Shown piece after piece: positions 17,238-26,759 of a DNA stretch of 64,000 nucleotides (position 1 is its first letter; every line of letters starts with the position of its first letter). This DNA comes from Poindextera sp036494815 (GTDB lineage: Bacteria; Pseudomonadota; Alphaproteobacteria; Caulobacterales; Caulobacteraceae). A model generated the notes under the pieces. It ran no database searches and was not told the DNA's origin. It worked only from the letters and a program-made list of their open reading frames with translations. Made by a program: the position numbers and the translations under genes. The stretch is from the NCBI GenBank assembly GCA_036494815.1, contig DASXNV010000100.1, positions 79,543-143,542 of the forward strand, given 5' to 3'.

Positions 17238-17964
17238 CGAAATCAAGGCCTTGATCGCCAAGTCGTCCTTTAGTTTTGTCGGGACCGTCTTGCATCTCGG
17301 AGCGGCGACGACCACCGATGTTCCCATCGATGATCACACCGCCGTGGTTCACGTCGACCACGTGCTGCATGCGCCGGAAGCCTTCAGCCAATTCGAGGGC
17401 CAACAGGTCACGCTGCAGTTGTCGCGCGATGTGGACCTGCCAACCGTCGGGCAGGCCTTCGCCTTTTTCGTAGAGGGACTGTCGTTCGGCGAGAGCGTCG
17501 CCGTGGCCGAGGTCGGCAGACTGCCGGTCGAGACCGTCGAGCCGCACGCCACCGCGGCCATGGAGGCTGGCGCGACCGCTGGAGCGTTCAACGGCCTGAT
17601 CGGAGAAATGCAGCACGACGAACTTCGCAGCCACATGCAGCAGGCGGATGCTGTGGTCCTGGGCAAGGTCGTCGGCATCGAAAAGGTGGGGCCGAGCGCG
17701 CATTCCGAACATGATCCCGATTGGTGGCGCGCCACGCTTGAAGTGCACCATGTTGAGCGTGGGGACCTGCAGGCCGGCAAGGTTCAGGTTCTTTTCGCCA
17801 ACAGCACCGATGTTCGCTGGCGTCGCGCTCCCAAGGCGAGAGCCTCTCAGAGCGGTGTCTGGGTGCTTCACCGCACTGAAGGAGATCTTCGGGACCTCGC
17901 CCCGTTTCAGATTCTTGATCCAAAGGACGTCCAACCGACACAGCAACTGGACACGATCCGCTAA
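17230..17964 (+). CDS. Two-repeat protein of unknown function
   Basis: A 244-residue protein without signal peptide or TM helix. It appears internally duplicated. The half starting FVGTVLHLGA, with AVVHVDHVLHAPE and GQQVTLQLS, is echoed by VVLGKVVGIEK, ATLEVHHVERGD and AGKVQVLFANS. This looks like two small beta-barrel (OB-like) domains joined by a helical segment. It overlaps the upstream membrane-protein gene by 8 bases and is 15 bases from the Asp-box protein gene, so it is probably co-translated with them. I do not recognise a family; a chaperone, scaffold or precursor-recognition role in the operon is speculative. Confidence 0.7.
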   Translation: MSDEIKALIAKSSFSFVGTVLHLGAATTTDVPIDDHTAVVHVDHVLHAPEAFSQFEGQQVTLQLSRDVDLPTVGQAFAFFVEGLSFGESVAVAEVGRLPVETVEPHATAAMEAGATAGAFNGLIGEMQHDELRSHMQQADAVVLGKVVGIEKVGPSAHSEHDPDWWRATLEVHHVERGDLQAGKVQVLFANSTDVRWRRAPKARASQSGVWVLHRTEGDLRDLAPFQILDPKDVQPTQQLDTIR

Positions 17965-17979
17965 GCAGGGATTGAGGCA

Positions 17980-19551
17980 ATGCTCAACATCGTCAACATG
18001 ATCCCAGCCTCACTGAGCGGGGAGTCAAGCCAGGACAGCGAACCCAATCTCGCGGTCAATCCTGAAAATACCAACGACATGGTCGGAACAGCGTTCACAC
18101 CAGCGCCATTGGGCGGTTCGAACGCTCCGATCTATGTTTCAACCGATGGCGGCTCGACCTGGAGCCTTCGCACCGTCGTGCCGGGCAATGGATTTGTGGG
18201 CACCGGCGACATCACAGTAGCCTTCGCCACGACCGGCGGCACGCTGTATGCGGGCACGCTCAATGGCTCGACCGGCCATTTGCAGATCCTGCGCACCAGC
18301 AGCTTCAGCTCGACATCGACCATGTCGGTGCTGGTGGACCGGGCCAACGAGGACCAGCCATGGGTGGTGGCCGGCAGCGTCGTCGCCAGCGGCGCCTCGC
18401 GCGATCGGGTCTATGTGGGCAACAATGATTTCAATCAGTCCGGCGGCAAGACGGCGACCGTTGACGTTTCGCAGGACGCGGCTACGGCGCCTGCTCCGGC
18501 TGGGTTTTCGCCCATTCAGTTGGAGAAGGGCGCCACCACGGGCCAGGACGGACCGCCGGTTCGCACGGCGCTTCATTCTGATGGCACCGTCTACTGCGCC
18601 TTCCAGCGCTGGGCGAGCGGGACCTTTCCGAACCTAAATACAGACATCGTCGTGACCCGCGACGACAACTGGGGCGCAAGCTCGCCGCCTTTCAGCGCTT
18701 TGGTGGATTCTGGGAGTTCGGTGGTCGGACAGCGCGTGGCGACCAATCGATTCATCCGCTTCAACGCCACCATGGGCCAGGAGCGGCTAGGCTCCGACCT
18801 GACCATCGCCGTGGACCCGACGAACTCGAGTACGGTGTGGGTCGGCTGGTGCGACAGGGTCGGCGGCATGTCGGGCACCGACTGGACCGTTCACGTTGCG
18901 CGGTCGACGGACCGCGGCCAGACCTGGTCGGCCGACTTGCGGACGATAACGAACATCAAAAACCCCGCGCTGGCGATCAATTCCACAGGGCTGCTCGGTT
19001 TGCTCTATCAGCAGTTTACGGGCTCGACCTGGGACACCAAGCTTGAGTTCACCTCGAACGGATGGTCGAGCGCGGTCACGCCGATCATCCTGCACACCGC
19101 GCCCTCGAACACCCCGACCGGCGCCTTCCTGCCCTATATCGGCGACTATGTGAGAATGCTGTGCGTGGGCACGAGTTTCTTTGGCGTGTTCTGTGGCAAC
19201 AACACGCCGAACATGGCGAACTTCCCGAGCGGTGTGACCTATCAGAGGTCGGCCGACTGGACGACGCACACCTTGCTGAGCACGGACGGAGTCACTGTGG
19301 TGCAGCCGTCCATCGATCCGTTCTTCTTCCACTGGTCCGAGCTGATCATTCCGCGAGGCCCCATCATTGCTCGTGGGCCGATCGCGCGCGGACCGATTTC
19401 CCGTGGGCCCATAGCTCGCGGACCGATCGCCCGCGGACCGATTTCCCGCGGGCCGATCCTGCCGCAACCCATCCAGCCGCCATCTCCGATCGACCCTGGC
19501 CCAATCGCGCCGAGCCAAACCCAGAGCCAGGTTAAGGATCTGGACTTGTGA
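17980..19551 (+). CDS. Asp-box (BNR) propeller protein with RGPI-repeat tail
   Basis: A 523-residue protein. Residues 1-450 look like a sialidase-type beta-propeller: Asp boxes STDGGSTW at 54-61 and STDRGQTW near 308-316, plus repeated strand patterns (SEPNLAVNPENTNDMVGTAF). The sialidase Arg triad is not evident, so catalysis is doubtful. The C-terminus changes abruptly to seven RGPI units at a five-residue period (459-493), then a Pro/Ile/Gln-rich stretch ending SQVKDLDL. No signal peptide is visible. The stop overlaps the radical SAM gene as GTGA, so the two products are made together. I infer the tail may be a modification substrate; an alternative is a structural or surface-sorting tail. 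Confidence 0.75.
   Translation: MLNIVNMIPASLSGESSQDSEPNLAVNPENTNDMVGTAFTPAPLGGSNAPIYVSTDGGSTWSLRTVVPGNGFVGTGDITVAFATTGGTLYAGTLNGSTGHLQILRTSSFSSTSTMSVLVDRANEDQPWVVAGSVVASGASRDRVYVGNNDFNQSGGKTATVDVSQDAATAPAPAGFSPIQLEKGATTGQDGPPVRTALHSDGTVYCAFQRWASGTFPNLNTDIVVTRDDNWGASSPPFSALVDSGSSVVGQRVATNRFIRFNATMGQERLGSDLTIAVDPTNSSTVWVGWCDRVGGMSGTDWTVHVARSTDRGQTWSADLRTITNIKNPALAINSTGLLGLLYQQFTGSTWDTKLEFTSNGWSSAVTPIILHTAPSNTPTGAFLPYIGDYVRMLCVGTSFFGVFCGNNTPNMANFPSGVTYQRSADWTTHTLLSTDGVTVVQPSIDPFFFHWSELIIPRGPIIARGPIARGPISRGPIARGPIARGPISRGPILPQPIQPPSPIDPGPIAPSQTQSQVKDLDL
19354..19458 (+). repeat. 15-bp coding repeats for RGPI(A/S) units
   Basis: Seven in-frame copies encode RGPI followed by IA, A, S, A, A, S or L. 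The codons differ between copies (cgt/cgc/cga for Arg, ggg/gga/ggc for Gly), so the protein pattern is conserved beyond the DNA repeat. That argues for selection rather than recent slippage. Confidence 0.85.
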
Positions 19552-21497
19552 CCTTGCTCGCTCCGCAGGAGCGAGTTCTGCTGGTCAGCATGCCCTTTGG
19601 GGCGCTGGAACGACCGGCCTTGTCCCTGGGGCTTTTGAAGGCGCACTGCGACCGGCTCGGTGTGCCGTGCGATACGCGCTATCTGGCTTTCGACTTCGCC
19701 GACCGTGTGGGACTGGGTGACTATCTCTGGCTGTGCTCGGATGACGTCCCGTACACGGCCTTCGCCGGTGAATGGCTGTTCGCCTCAGCCTTGTATGGTT
19801 CGCGTCCGTACGCGGACGCCGGTTATATTGATGAGGTGCTGCAGCGAACCTGGAGGTGTGACCAGGGCGCGCTTGCGCGCCTGAAGCGCATGCGCGGCCA
19901 AGTCGAGCCCTTTTTGGACCAGTGCATGGAGGCGGTCGCCTGGGGCGAGTACACCCTTGTAGGGTTCACCTCGGTTTTTCAGCAGAATCTTGCGTCCCTG
20001 GCGCTGGCTGCTCGACTCAAGCGCGCACATCCCCAGCTGACGATCTGCTTCGGCGGCGCCAATTGGGAAGAGGTGATGGGCGTCGCACTTCAAGCACAGT
20101 TTCCGTTTGTCGATCTCGCCTTCTCTGGAGAGGCGGATGAGTCCTTTCCCGCCGTGCTGATGGCGCGGCGAGAGGCGAGAGGCGTTCAAGGCATACGCGG
20201 TGTGACGGCCAGCGCCAGCAATGGTCTCGCCGCCTCCGCCGCGGCGGAACGCGTCCTGGACATGGATAGCGTGCCGACGCCGCAGTTCGACGAGTTCTTC
20301 GAGCAATTCCACAGCAGCTCGGCGGGCGGAGCGATCACGCCAAGCCTGCTCATGGAGACCTCCCGCGGCTGTTGGTGGGGGGAGCGCGAACATTGCACCT
20401 TTTGCGGACTCAATGGCGCGACCATGGCGTTTCGCAGCAAGACGCCCGGCAGGGTCATCCAGGAGATCACGGACCTGCGCACGCGCCATGGGGTCCAGAC
20501 TTTCAATATGGTCGATGACATCCTCGATATGAGTTATTTCCGCTCAGTGCTGCCAAGTCTTGCGGAAGCAAAGCTGGGGATCGACTTTTTCTGGGAAATC
20601 AAAGCCAATCTTACCCATCATCAGGTGCGATTGCTCCGAGATGCCGGAGTCTCGTCAGTGCAGCCCGGAATTGAGAGCCTGAGCGATCATGTGTTGAAGC
20701 TCATGCGAAAAGGCACGACGGCCTTCCGCAATATCGAGCTTCTCAAATGGTGCAAGGAATATGGGGTGAAGCCATACTGGAACCTCTTGTACGGCTTTCC
20801 CGGCGAGAGGCTTGAAGACTACGACAGGACCGCCTCCCTTATTCCCGCGATCTGGCACCTCGATCCTCCCACCGGATACGGTCCGATCCGGGTCGATCGA
20901 TTTAGTCCCTACCATGCGGATCCCGCGGCGTTCGGGATGGTCAATTTGCGGCCCATGGCGCCCTTCACCTATTTGTACCCGTTCGAGCAGAAGCAACTGC
21001 AAAATATCGCCTATTATTTTGACTTCGACTATTCAAACGATAGGACCGATGACGCCTACGCTCACGGAGCTATTGATCTAGTGCGCGCCTGGATGGCGGA
21101 CGGGAATCGCGGAACGCTGGTGTTGAGCCGGCAATTCGGTGGCGCGATCGAGCTTTTGGACACGAGAGGCGAACGCGCGGCGGCCCCCGAGAGGGCGAGG
21201 CTGCAGGGCTGGAAGGCGGCGGTCTACCTGGCCTGCGATCGCGGGCAACCCTTGTCCAGCCTCTTGAACCTGCCGCAAGTCGACGCAGAAGGTATTGGAG
21301 CAGATCACCTGAGGGCGTTTCTTGACCGGTGCGTCGAGCATCAGTTGATGATCAGCAGCGGGCAGTCTTGGCTCAATGTCGCAGTTCACGTCCCGGCACG
21401 TGAGCATGTGGAGATAGAAAGCCTTGATCCGCCGACAGGCGTGGTGTTGGGGCGAACTCTGACGGCCAGCCACGACCCAGGTCCGCGGGCGTTGTAA
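19548..21497 (+). CDS. B12-type radical SAM enzyme, RiPP-maturation family
   Basis: A 649-residue protein. The N-terminal third resembles a cobalamin-binding domain (LLVSMPFGALERPALSLGLL; TLVGFTSVFQQNLASLALAA; ICFGGANWEE). The radical SAM core carries C275-x7-C283-x2-C286 in SRGCWWGEREHCTFCGLNG. It matches, as I recall it, the 'ribosomal peptide maturation radical SAM protein 1' family (TIGR03975), whose members modify ribosomal peptides. The C-terminal region (about 500-649) is a family extension. The GTG start overlaps the stop of the Asp-box/RGPI gene, implying coupled synthesis and pointing to that protein as partner or substrate. No separate small precursor-peptide gene is visible in the operon. 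Family assignment is strong; substrate is inferred. Confidence 0.88.
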   Translation: MTLLAPQERVLLVSMPFGALERPALSLGLLKAHCDRLGVPCDTRYLAFDFADRVGLGDYLWLCSDDVPYTAFAGEWLFASALYGSRPYADAGYIDEVLQRTWRCDQGALARLKRMRGQVEPFLDQCMEAVAWGEYTLVGFTSVFQQNLASLALAARLKRAHPQLTICFGGANWEEVMGVALQAQFPFVDLAFSGEADESFPAVLMARREARGVQGIRGVTASASNGLAASAAAERVLDMDSVPTPQFDEFFEQFHSSSAGGAITPSLLMETSRGCWWGEREHCTFCGLNGATMAFRSKTPGRVIQEITDLRTRHGVQTFNMVDDILDMSYFRSVLPSLAEAKLGIDFFWEIKANLTHHQVRLLRDAGVSSVQPGIESLSDHVLKLMRKGTTAFRNIELLKWCKEYGVKPYWNLLYGFPGERLEDYDRTASLIPAIWHLDPPTGYGPIRVDRFSPYHADPAAFGMVNLRPMAPFTYLYPFEQKQLQNIAYYFDFDYSNDRTDDAYAHGAIDLVRAWMADGNRGTLVLSRQFGGAIELLDTRGERAAAPERARLQGWKAAVYLACDRGQPLSSLLNLPQVDAEGIGADHLRAFLDRCVEHQLMISSGQSWLNVAVHVPAREHVEIESLDPPTGVVLGRTLTASHDPGPRAL

Positions 21498-21499
21498 TG

Positions 21500-21559
21500 C
21501 GGCGGGCGGTCCGAACAGGCGCAAGCGGCGCGGGCGAGCTAAGCTGTCAGCGCCCGCCG
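21500..21559. terminator. Possible stem between convergent radical SAM and iclR genes
   Basis: CGGCGGGCG (21500-21508) is the exact complement of CGCCCGCCG (21551-21559), three bases beyond the radical SAM stop and reaching into the last iclR codons. There is no T-tract, so termination is only a possibility. Confidence 0.3.
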
Positions 21560-22387
21560 TTCGGCCAGCACATCTTCAACGCTTACGGCCGGTAGCCAAT
21601 CGGGTGGCGCACTGTGTTCGATCGCGCCTGCGATTTCGCGCAATGCTGGCGCCAGCACCTCGACCGCGTGGCGCTGAGCGCCGGCGTGGAAACGCATGCC
21701 GATGTTCAACGCCGCCGCCACCCGCCCGTCGCGATTGCGAACAGGCGCGGCGATGGAGCAGAGTCCAAGTTCAAGCTCCTGTTCCACATAGGCGAAGCCC
21801 TGGTCGCGAACCTGTCCGATAGCCCTTCGCAGATCGTCGGGGTCAACGATGGTGAAATCCGTTTGCCGGGGCAGGGGGCTCGTCGTGAGCCAGGCGCTGA
21901 GTTCGCTGTCTGTCAGGCCGGCGAGCAGAACTCGGCCCATCGAACTACAGAATGCCGGCAGACGGGCGCCGACGCCGAGCGAGACGGTCATCACCTTGCG
22001 CACCGGAACACGCGCCACATAGACGATGGACTGGCCGTCGAGCACGGCCATCGAGCAGCTCTCATCCACTTGCCGCGATAGCGTCTCCATCCACGGCTGG
22101 GCGAACTCGGTCAGATTCAGCGAGCCGAGATAGGCGAAGCCGAGCTCCAGCACGCGCGGCGCGAGCGTGAATTCGCGCCTGACCGCGCGCAGATAGCCCA
22201 GGTGCTGCAGGGTCAGGACCAGCCGGCGGGCCGCCGCGCGCGACAGGCCGGTGCGCGCCGCGATCGCGGCGAGGCTGAGGCTAGGATGGTCGCGATCGAA
22301 CGCGCGCAGGACCGACAGGCCGCGGGCCAGCGACTGGACAAAGTCGCCAGTGCGCTCAAACTCGAAGTTCTGGGCTTTGGCGGACAT
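21539..22387 (-). CDS. IclR family regulator (PcaU/PcaR-like)
   Basis: A 282-residue regulator. The N-terminal winged helix (about 14-75) reads FVQSLARGLSVLRAFDRDHP, LSLAAIAARTGLSRAAARRL, LGYLRAVRREFTLAPRVLEL. The C-terminal effector domain has GARLPAFCSSMGRVLLAGL and ELGLCSIAAPVRNRDGRVAA. The wording is closest to PcaR/PcaU/PobR-type IclR proteins, which often activate aromatic or amine catabolism with a small-molecule inducer. It is divergent from the aminotransferase operon. Two tandem palindromes in the shared 122-bp gap (22441-22478) are probable binding sites, so it likely controls that operon and itself. Confidence 0.9.
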   Translation of the reverse strand: MSAKAQNFEFERTGDFVQSLARGLSVLRAFDRDHPSLSLAAIAARTGLSRAAARRLVLTLQHLGYLRAVRREFTLAPRVLELGFAYLGSLNLTEFAQPWMETLSRQVDESCSMAVLDGQSIVYVARVPVRKVMTVSLGVGARLPAFCSSMGRVLLAGLTDSELSAWLTTSPLPRQTDFTIVDPDDLRRAIGQVRDQGFAYVEQELELGLCSIAAPVRNRDGRVAAALNIGMRFHAGAQRHAVEVLAPALREIAGAIEHSAPPDWLPAVSVEDVLAERRALTA

Positions 22388-22440
22388 GGACGCTCAGGGA
22401 CCTTGCGGCGATTGACAAGCCAGATTGGGTGTTCCTAGCA

Positions 22441-22478
22441 TTGTGCGCAATACGCACGTTTGTGCGATAACCGCACAA
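22441..22478. promoter_or_regulatory. Two tandem IclR-type operators
   Basis: Site 1 (22441-22457) is TTGTGCG, five bases, CGCAC. Site 2 (22460-22478) is TTGTGCG, five bases, CGCACAA, with perfect 7-bp arms. The two left arms start 19 bases apart, nearly two helical turns. The pair lies between divergent iclR and aminotransferase genes, the usual place for an IclR-family operator. Confidence 0.65.
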
Positions 22479-22509
22479 TCTGAATTTTGAGGGATGAAAC
22501 GCAAACCCG

Positions 22510-23844
22510 ATGTCGTCCGAGCGCCGCGACGTCCTGCACAGCTGGTGTGTCCAGGCCGATTGGGACGCACCGACGGTGGTCGGCGGCGCGGGCGCCCGCT
22601 TGGTCCTGCAGGACGGTCGCTCGATCCTCGACCTCAGCAGCCAGGCCGAGTGCTGTAATCTCGGCCACCAGCACCCGAGGGTGGTCGCCGCCATTCGCGA
22701 TCAGGCCGAGCGCCTGTGCTTTGTGGCCAACGCCTGGGGCGCAAGCCCGCGAGCCGAATTGGCGGCGCGGCTGCTGGAGGTGTCCGGGTTCGAGGGCGGG
22801 CGGGTGTTCTTCACCCTGAGCGGGGCCGACGCCAACGAGCATGCGGTCAAGTTCGCCCGCCAGGCAGCGGGCAAGCCAAACGGGTTGATGGTGGCGAGGG
22901 ATCGCTCGTACCATGGCGCCAGCTATATGGGCATGGCCCTGTCGGGCGACAGCCGCACGCGATCGCAGGTCGACCGCGGCGCCTATGGCGTGCGTCACGT
23001 CCCGCCGCCCTACGCCTACCGCTGCCCGTTCGGCAGCGACAGCGACGAGGACTGCGGGCGCCACGCGGCTCAAGCGGTGCGGGGGGTCATAGCGGCCGAG
23101 GGCGCTGACCGAGTGGCGGCGGTGCTAGTGGAACCCAATGCTGGCACCAACGGCATAGTCGCGCCAGACAGCTACTGGCCGGAACTGCGACGCCACACGG
23201 CCGAAGAGGGCGTCTATCTGATCGCCGACGAGGTGATGAGCGGCTTCGGGCGCTGCGGCGAGTGGTTCGCCTGGCAGCGTTACGGCGAGGCGGGCCGGCC
23301 CGACCTGATGACCCTGGCCAAGGGCCTGACCGGGGCTATGGTCCCCTTGGGCGCTGTGGTGCTGTCAGCCAAGGTGGCGGCGCGGCTCGAACACGACATG
23401 CTCTACACCGGCCTGACCTATTGCGGCCACCCGCTGGCCTGCGCCGCCGGCGTCGCCGCCCTGGCCGCCTATGAGGACGAGGGCCTGATCGCGCGCTCGC
23501 GGACCTTGGGCGCGGGGCTGCTGGCCGAGCTCAAGCGGATGCAGGCGCGCCATGCCGTGATCGGCGACGTGCGCGGCGGCCATGGGCTTTTCGCGGTGAT
23601 CGAACTTGTGGCGGATCGGGGCACGCGCGCGCCGCACGCGCCCTGGCCGCAGCAACCGCCGGCGCTGAAGGCGCTCGTGGAGGCCGCCATGGCCGAGGGC
23701 GTGTCCCTGGCCACGCGCGGCGGCCTGATCATCCTGGCGCCGCCGCTGGTGATTTCCGAGGGCGAGCTTGCGAACGGCTTGGCCCTGCTGGATCGTCTGC
23801 TGTCGCGCTTCTTCCCGAACCCCGAGCCGAGCGGTCCGTCATGA
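22510..23844 (+). CDS. Class III aminotransferase
   Basis: A 444-residue fold-type I PLP enzyme. Visible features are the substrate-loop start CCNLGHQHPRVVAAI, VFFTLSGADANEHAVKFAR (phosphate region), the Asp that binds the pyridine nitrogen in LIADEVMSGFGR, and the Schiff-base Lys271 in TLAKGLTGAMVPLGA. It resembles taurine/omega-amino-acid:pyruvate aminotransferases, which convert a terminal amine to an aldehyde. The next gene, an aldehyde dehydrogenase, overlaps by ATGA and would oxidise that product. It is the first gene of the IclR-linked operon. The exact amine is unknown. Confidence 0.88.
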   Translation: MSSERRDVLHSWCVQADWDAPTVVGGAGARLVLQDGRSILDLSSQAECCNLGHQHPRVVAAIRDQAERLCFVANAWGASPRAELAARLLEVSGFEGGRVFFTLSGADANEHAVKFARQAAGKPNGLMVARDRSYHGASYMGMALSGDSRTRSQVDRGAYGVRHVPPPYAYRCPFGSDSDEDCGRHAAQAVRGVIAAEGADRVAAVLVEPNAGTNGIVAPDSYWPELRRHTAEEGVYLIADEVMSGFGRCGEWFAWQRYGEAGRPDLMTLAKGLTGAMVPLGAVVLSAKVAARLEHDMLYTGLTYCGHPLACAAGVAALAAYEDEGLIARSRTLGAGLLAELKRMQARHAVIGDVRGGHGLFAVIELVADRGTRAPHAPWPQQPPALKALVEAAMAEGVSLATRGGLIILAPPLVISEGELANGLALLDRLLSRFFPNPEPSGPS

Positions 23845-25409
23845 GCTTTCGTCTGACCTACGCCACCATGTTCGATCCGCCGGAGGAGATGCACCAGCGC
23901 TTCGATGAAGCCCTGGTTAAGGTGCAGGCCGGCCTTGGCGCCGCCGCTGACCTGTTCATCGACGGCGAGGACCGCAAAGCCAGCCGCTACGCCGCCAAGC
24001 TGAGCCCGATAGACCGGGACCTGCGCCTGGGTGAATTTCCCATCGCTGTCGAGGCTGACGTGGAGGCCGCCATGGCCGCGGCGCACCGGGCCTATCCTGG
24101 GTGGCGCGCCACACCCTTGGAAGACCGCGTGCGGCTGATGCGGCGCGTCGCTGACATCATCGAGCAGCGGGTCTACGAGATCGCCGCCGCCCTGACCCTG
24201 GAGGTGGGCAAGAATCGGATGGAGGCGCTGGGCGAGGCCCAGGAGACGGTGGACTTTTTCCGCGACTACGCCGCCGATTTCGAGCGCAACAACGGCTACG
24301 ACCACGTCCTGCCCGACGATCCGCTGCCGGGCGTGGTCTCGCACAATCGCAGTGTTATGCGTCCCTATGGGCCCTGGGTGGTGATCGCGCCGTTCAACTT
24401 TCCCCTGGCCCTGGCGGGAGGCCCGACAGCGGCGGCGCTGGTCACCGGCAATACGGTGGTGGTCAAGGGCTCGCTGGATACGCCGTGGGCGGGACGGCTC
24501 TTGGCCGACTGCCTGCGCGACGCCGGCCTGCCGCCAGGGGTGTTCAACTATCTGTCGGGCTCCGGCGCCGAGGTCGGCCAGGCCCTTGTGGTTCATCCGC
24601 GGACCACGGGCGTCACCTTCACCGGCTCGGCCGCAGTGGGCATGAGCCTGGCGCGGCGCCTGGTGGGCGGCGCCTATCCGCGCCCCTGCATCGCCGAAAT
24701 GGGCGGCAAGAACCCCTGCATCGTCACAGAACACGCCGATCTGGACGCCGCCGCCATGGGCATCGCGCGCTCGGCCTACGGCATGGGGGGGCAGAAGTGC
24801 TCGGCCTTGTCGCGGCTCTATGTGCAAGAGAGCGTGGCTGACGCCCTGATCGAAAAGCTGACCCAGCGAATCCAGGCCATTCAGATCGGCGATCCGCGGC
24901 GCCGCGAGGCCTGGCTGGGTCCGGTGGTCAATCAGAGGGCCTATGACGCCTATGCCGAATATGCCCAGCAGCTGAGCGAGCAGGGCGCGCGCCTGATCGC
25001 AGGAGGGCGCCAGCTCACCGACGGCGACTTCGCCCGCGGCTTCTATGTGGAGCCGATCCTGGCTGAGGCCGGCGCAGACCACCCCTTGTGGAAGCAGGAA
25101 ATGTTCACACCGGCCCTGATGCTGTGTCGGGTCGCCGACCGGGACGAGGCCATGCGCCTGGCCAATGACAGCGACGTGGGCCTGACCGCCGGTGTCTATG
25201 GCTCGGACGACGACGTCGCCTGGTTCCACGACAATATCGAGGCCGGCGTCACCTACGCCAATCGCGCCCAGGGGGCCACCACCGGCGCCTGGCCAGGCTA
25301 CCAGCCCTTCGCCGGCTGGAAGGGCTCCAGCTCCACCGGCAAGGCCATCGCCTCCTTCTACTATCTGCCCCAGTACCTGCGCGAACAATCGCGCACGGTT
25401 GTGGTCTGA
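23841..25409 (+). CDS. NAD(P)-dependent aldehyde dehydrogenase (P5C-dehydrogenase-like)
   Basis: A 522-residue ALDH. The catalytic Cys320 is in GGQKCSALSR and the general base Glu286 in IAEMGGKNPC. The Rossmann motif reads VTFTGSAAVG, and IAPFNFPLALAGGPTAAAL is the conserved substrate-tunnel segment. Length and the GQKCSA / GWKGSSSTG pattern are closest to glutamate-semialdehyde (1-pyrroline-5-carboxylate) dehydrogenases such as RocA and the PutA C-terminal domain. In context it oxidises the semialdehyde made by one of the two flanking aminotransferases. It overlaps the upstream gene by ATGA and is 17 bases from the next. Confidence 0.88.
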   Translation: MSFRLTYATMFDPPEEMHQRFDEALVKVQAGLGAAADLFIDGEDRKASRYAAKLSPIDRDLRLGEFPIAVEADVEAAMAAAHRAYPGWRATPLEDRVRLMRRVADIIEQRVYEIAAALTLEVGKNRMEALGEAQETVDFFRDYAADFERNNGYDHVLPDDPLPGVVSHNRSVMRPYGPWVVIAPFNFPLALAGGPTAAALVTGNTVVVKGSLDTPWAGRLLADCLRDAGLPPGVFNYLSGSGAEVGQALVVHPRTTGVTFTGSAAVGMSLARRLVGGAYPRPCIAEMGGKNPCIVTEHADLDAAAMGIARSAYGMGGQKCSALSRLYVQESVADALIEKLTQRIQAIQIGDPRRREAWLGPVVNQRAYDAYAEYAQQLSEQGARLIAGGRQLTDGDFARGFYVEPILAEAGADHPLWKQEMFTPALMLCRVADRDEAMRLANDSDVGLTAGVYGSDDDVAWFHDNIEAGVTYANRAQGATTGAWPGYQPFAGWKGSSSTGKAIASFYYLPQYLREQSRTVVV

Positions 25410-25426
25410 ACCCGCAAGGACGTCCT

Positions 25427-26755
<1,329 letters not shown>

Positions 26756-26759
26756 GGGC

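Noticed and set aside
19354..19458. Short regular DNA repeats considered as a CRISPR or microsatellite
   Set aside because: The 15-bp period is too short for CRISPR, there are no unique spacers, and synonymous codon changes between copies keep the RGPI peptide.
17980..19551. Calling the propeller protein an active sialidase
   Set aside because: Asp boxes alone define only the fold; the Arg triad and Tyr/Glu pair of sialidases are not evident.
23469..25388. 639-codon open frame on the minus strand
   Set aside because: It lies opposite the aminotransferase and aldehyde dehydrogenase genes, which have clear catalytic motifs. Long antisense frames are expected at this G+C content.
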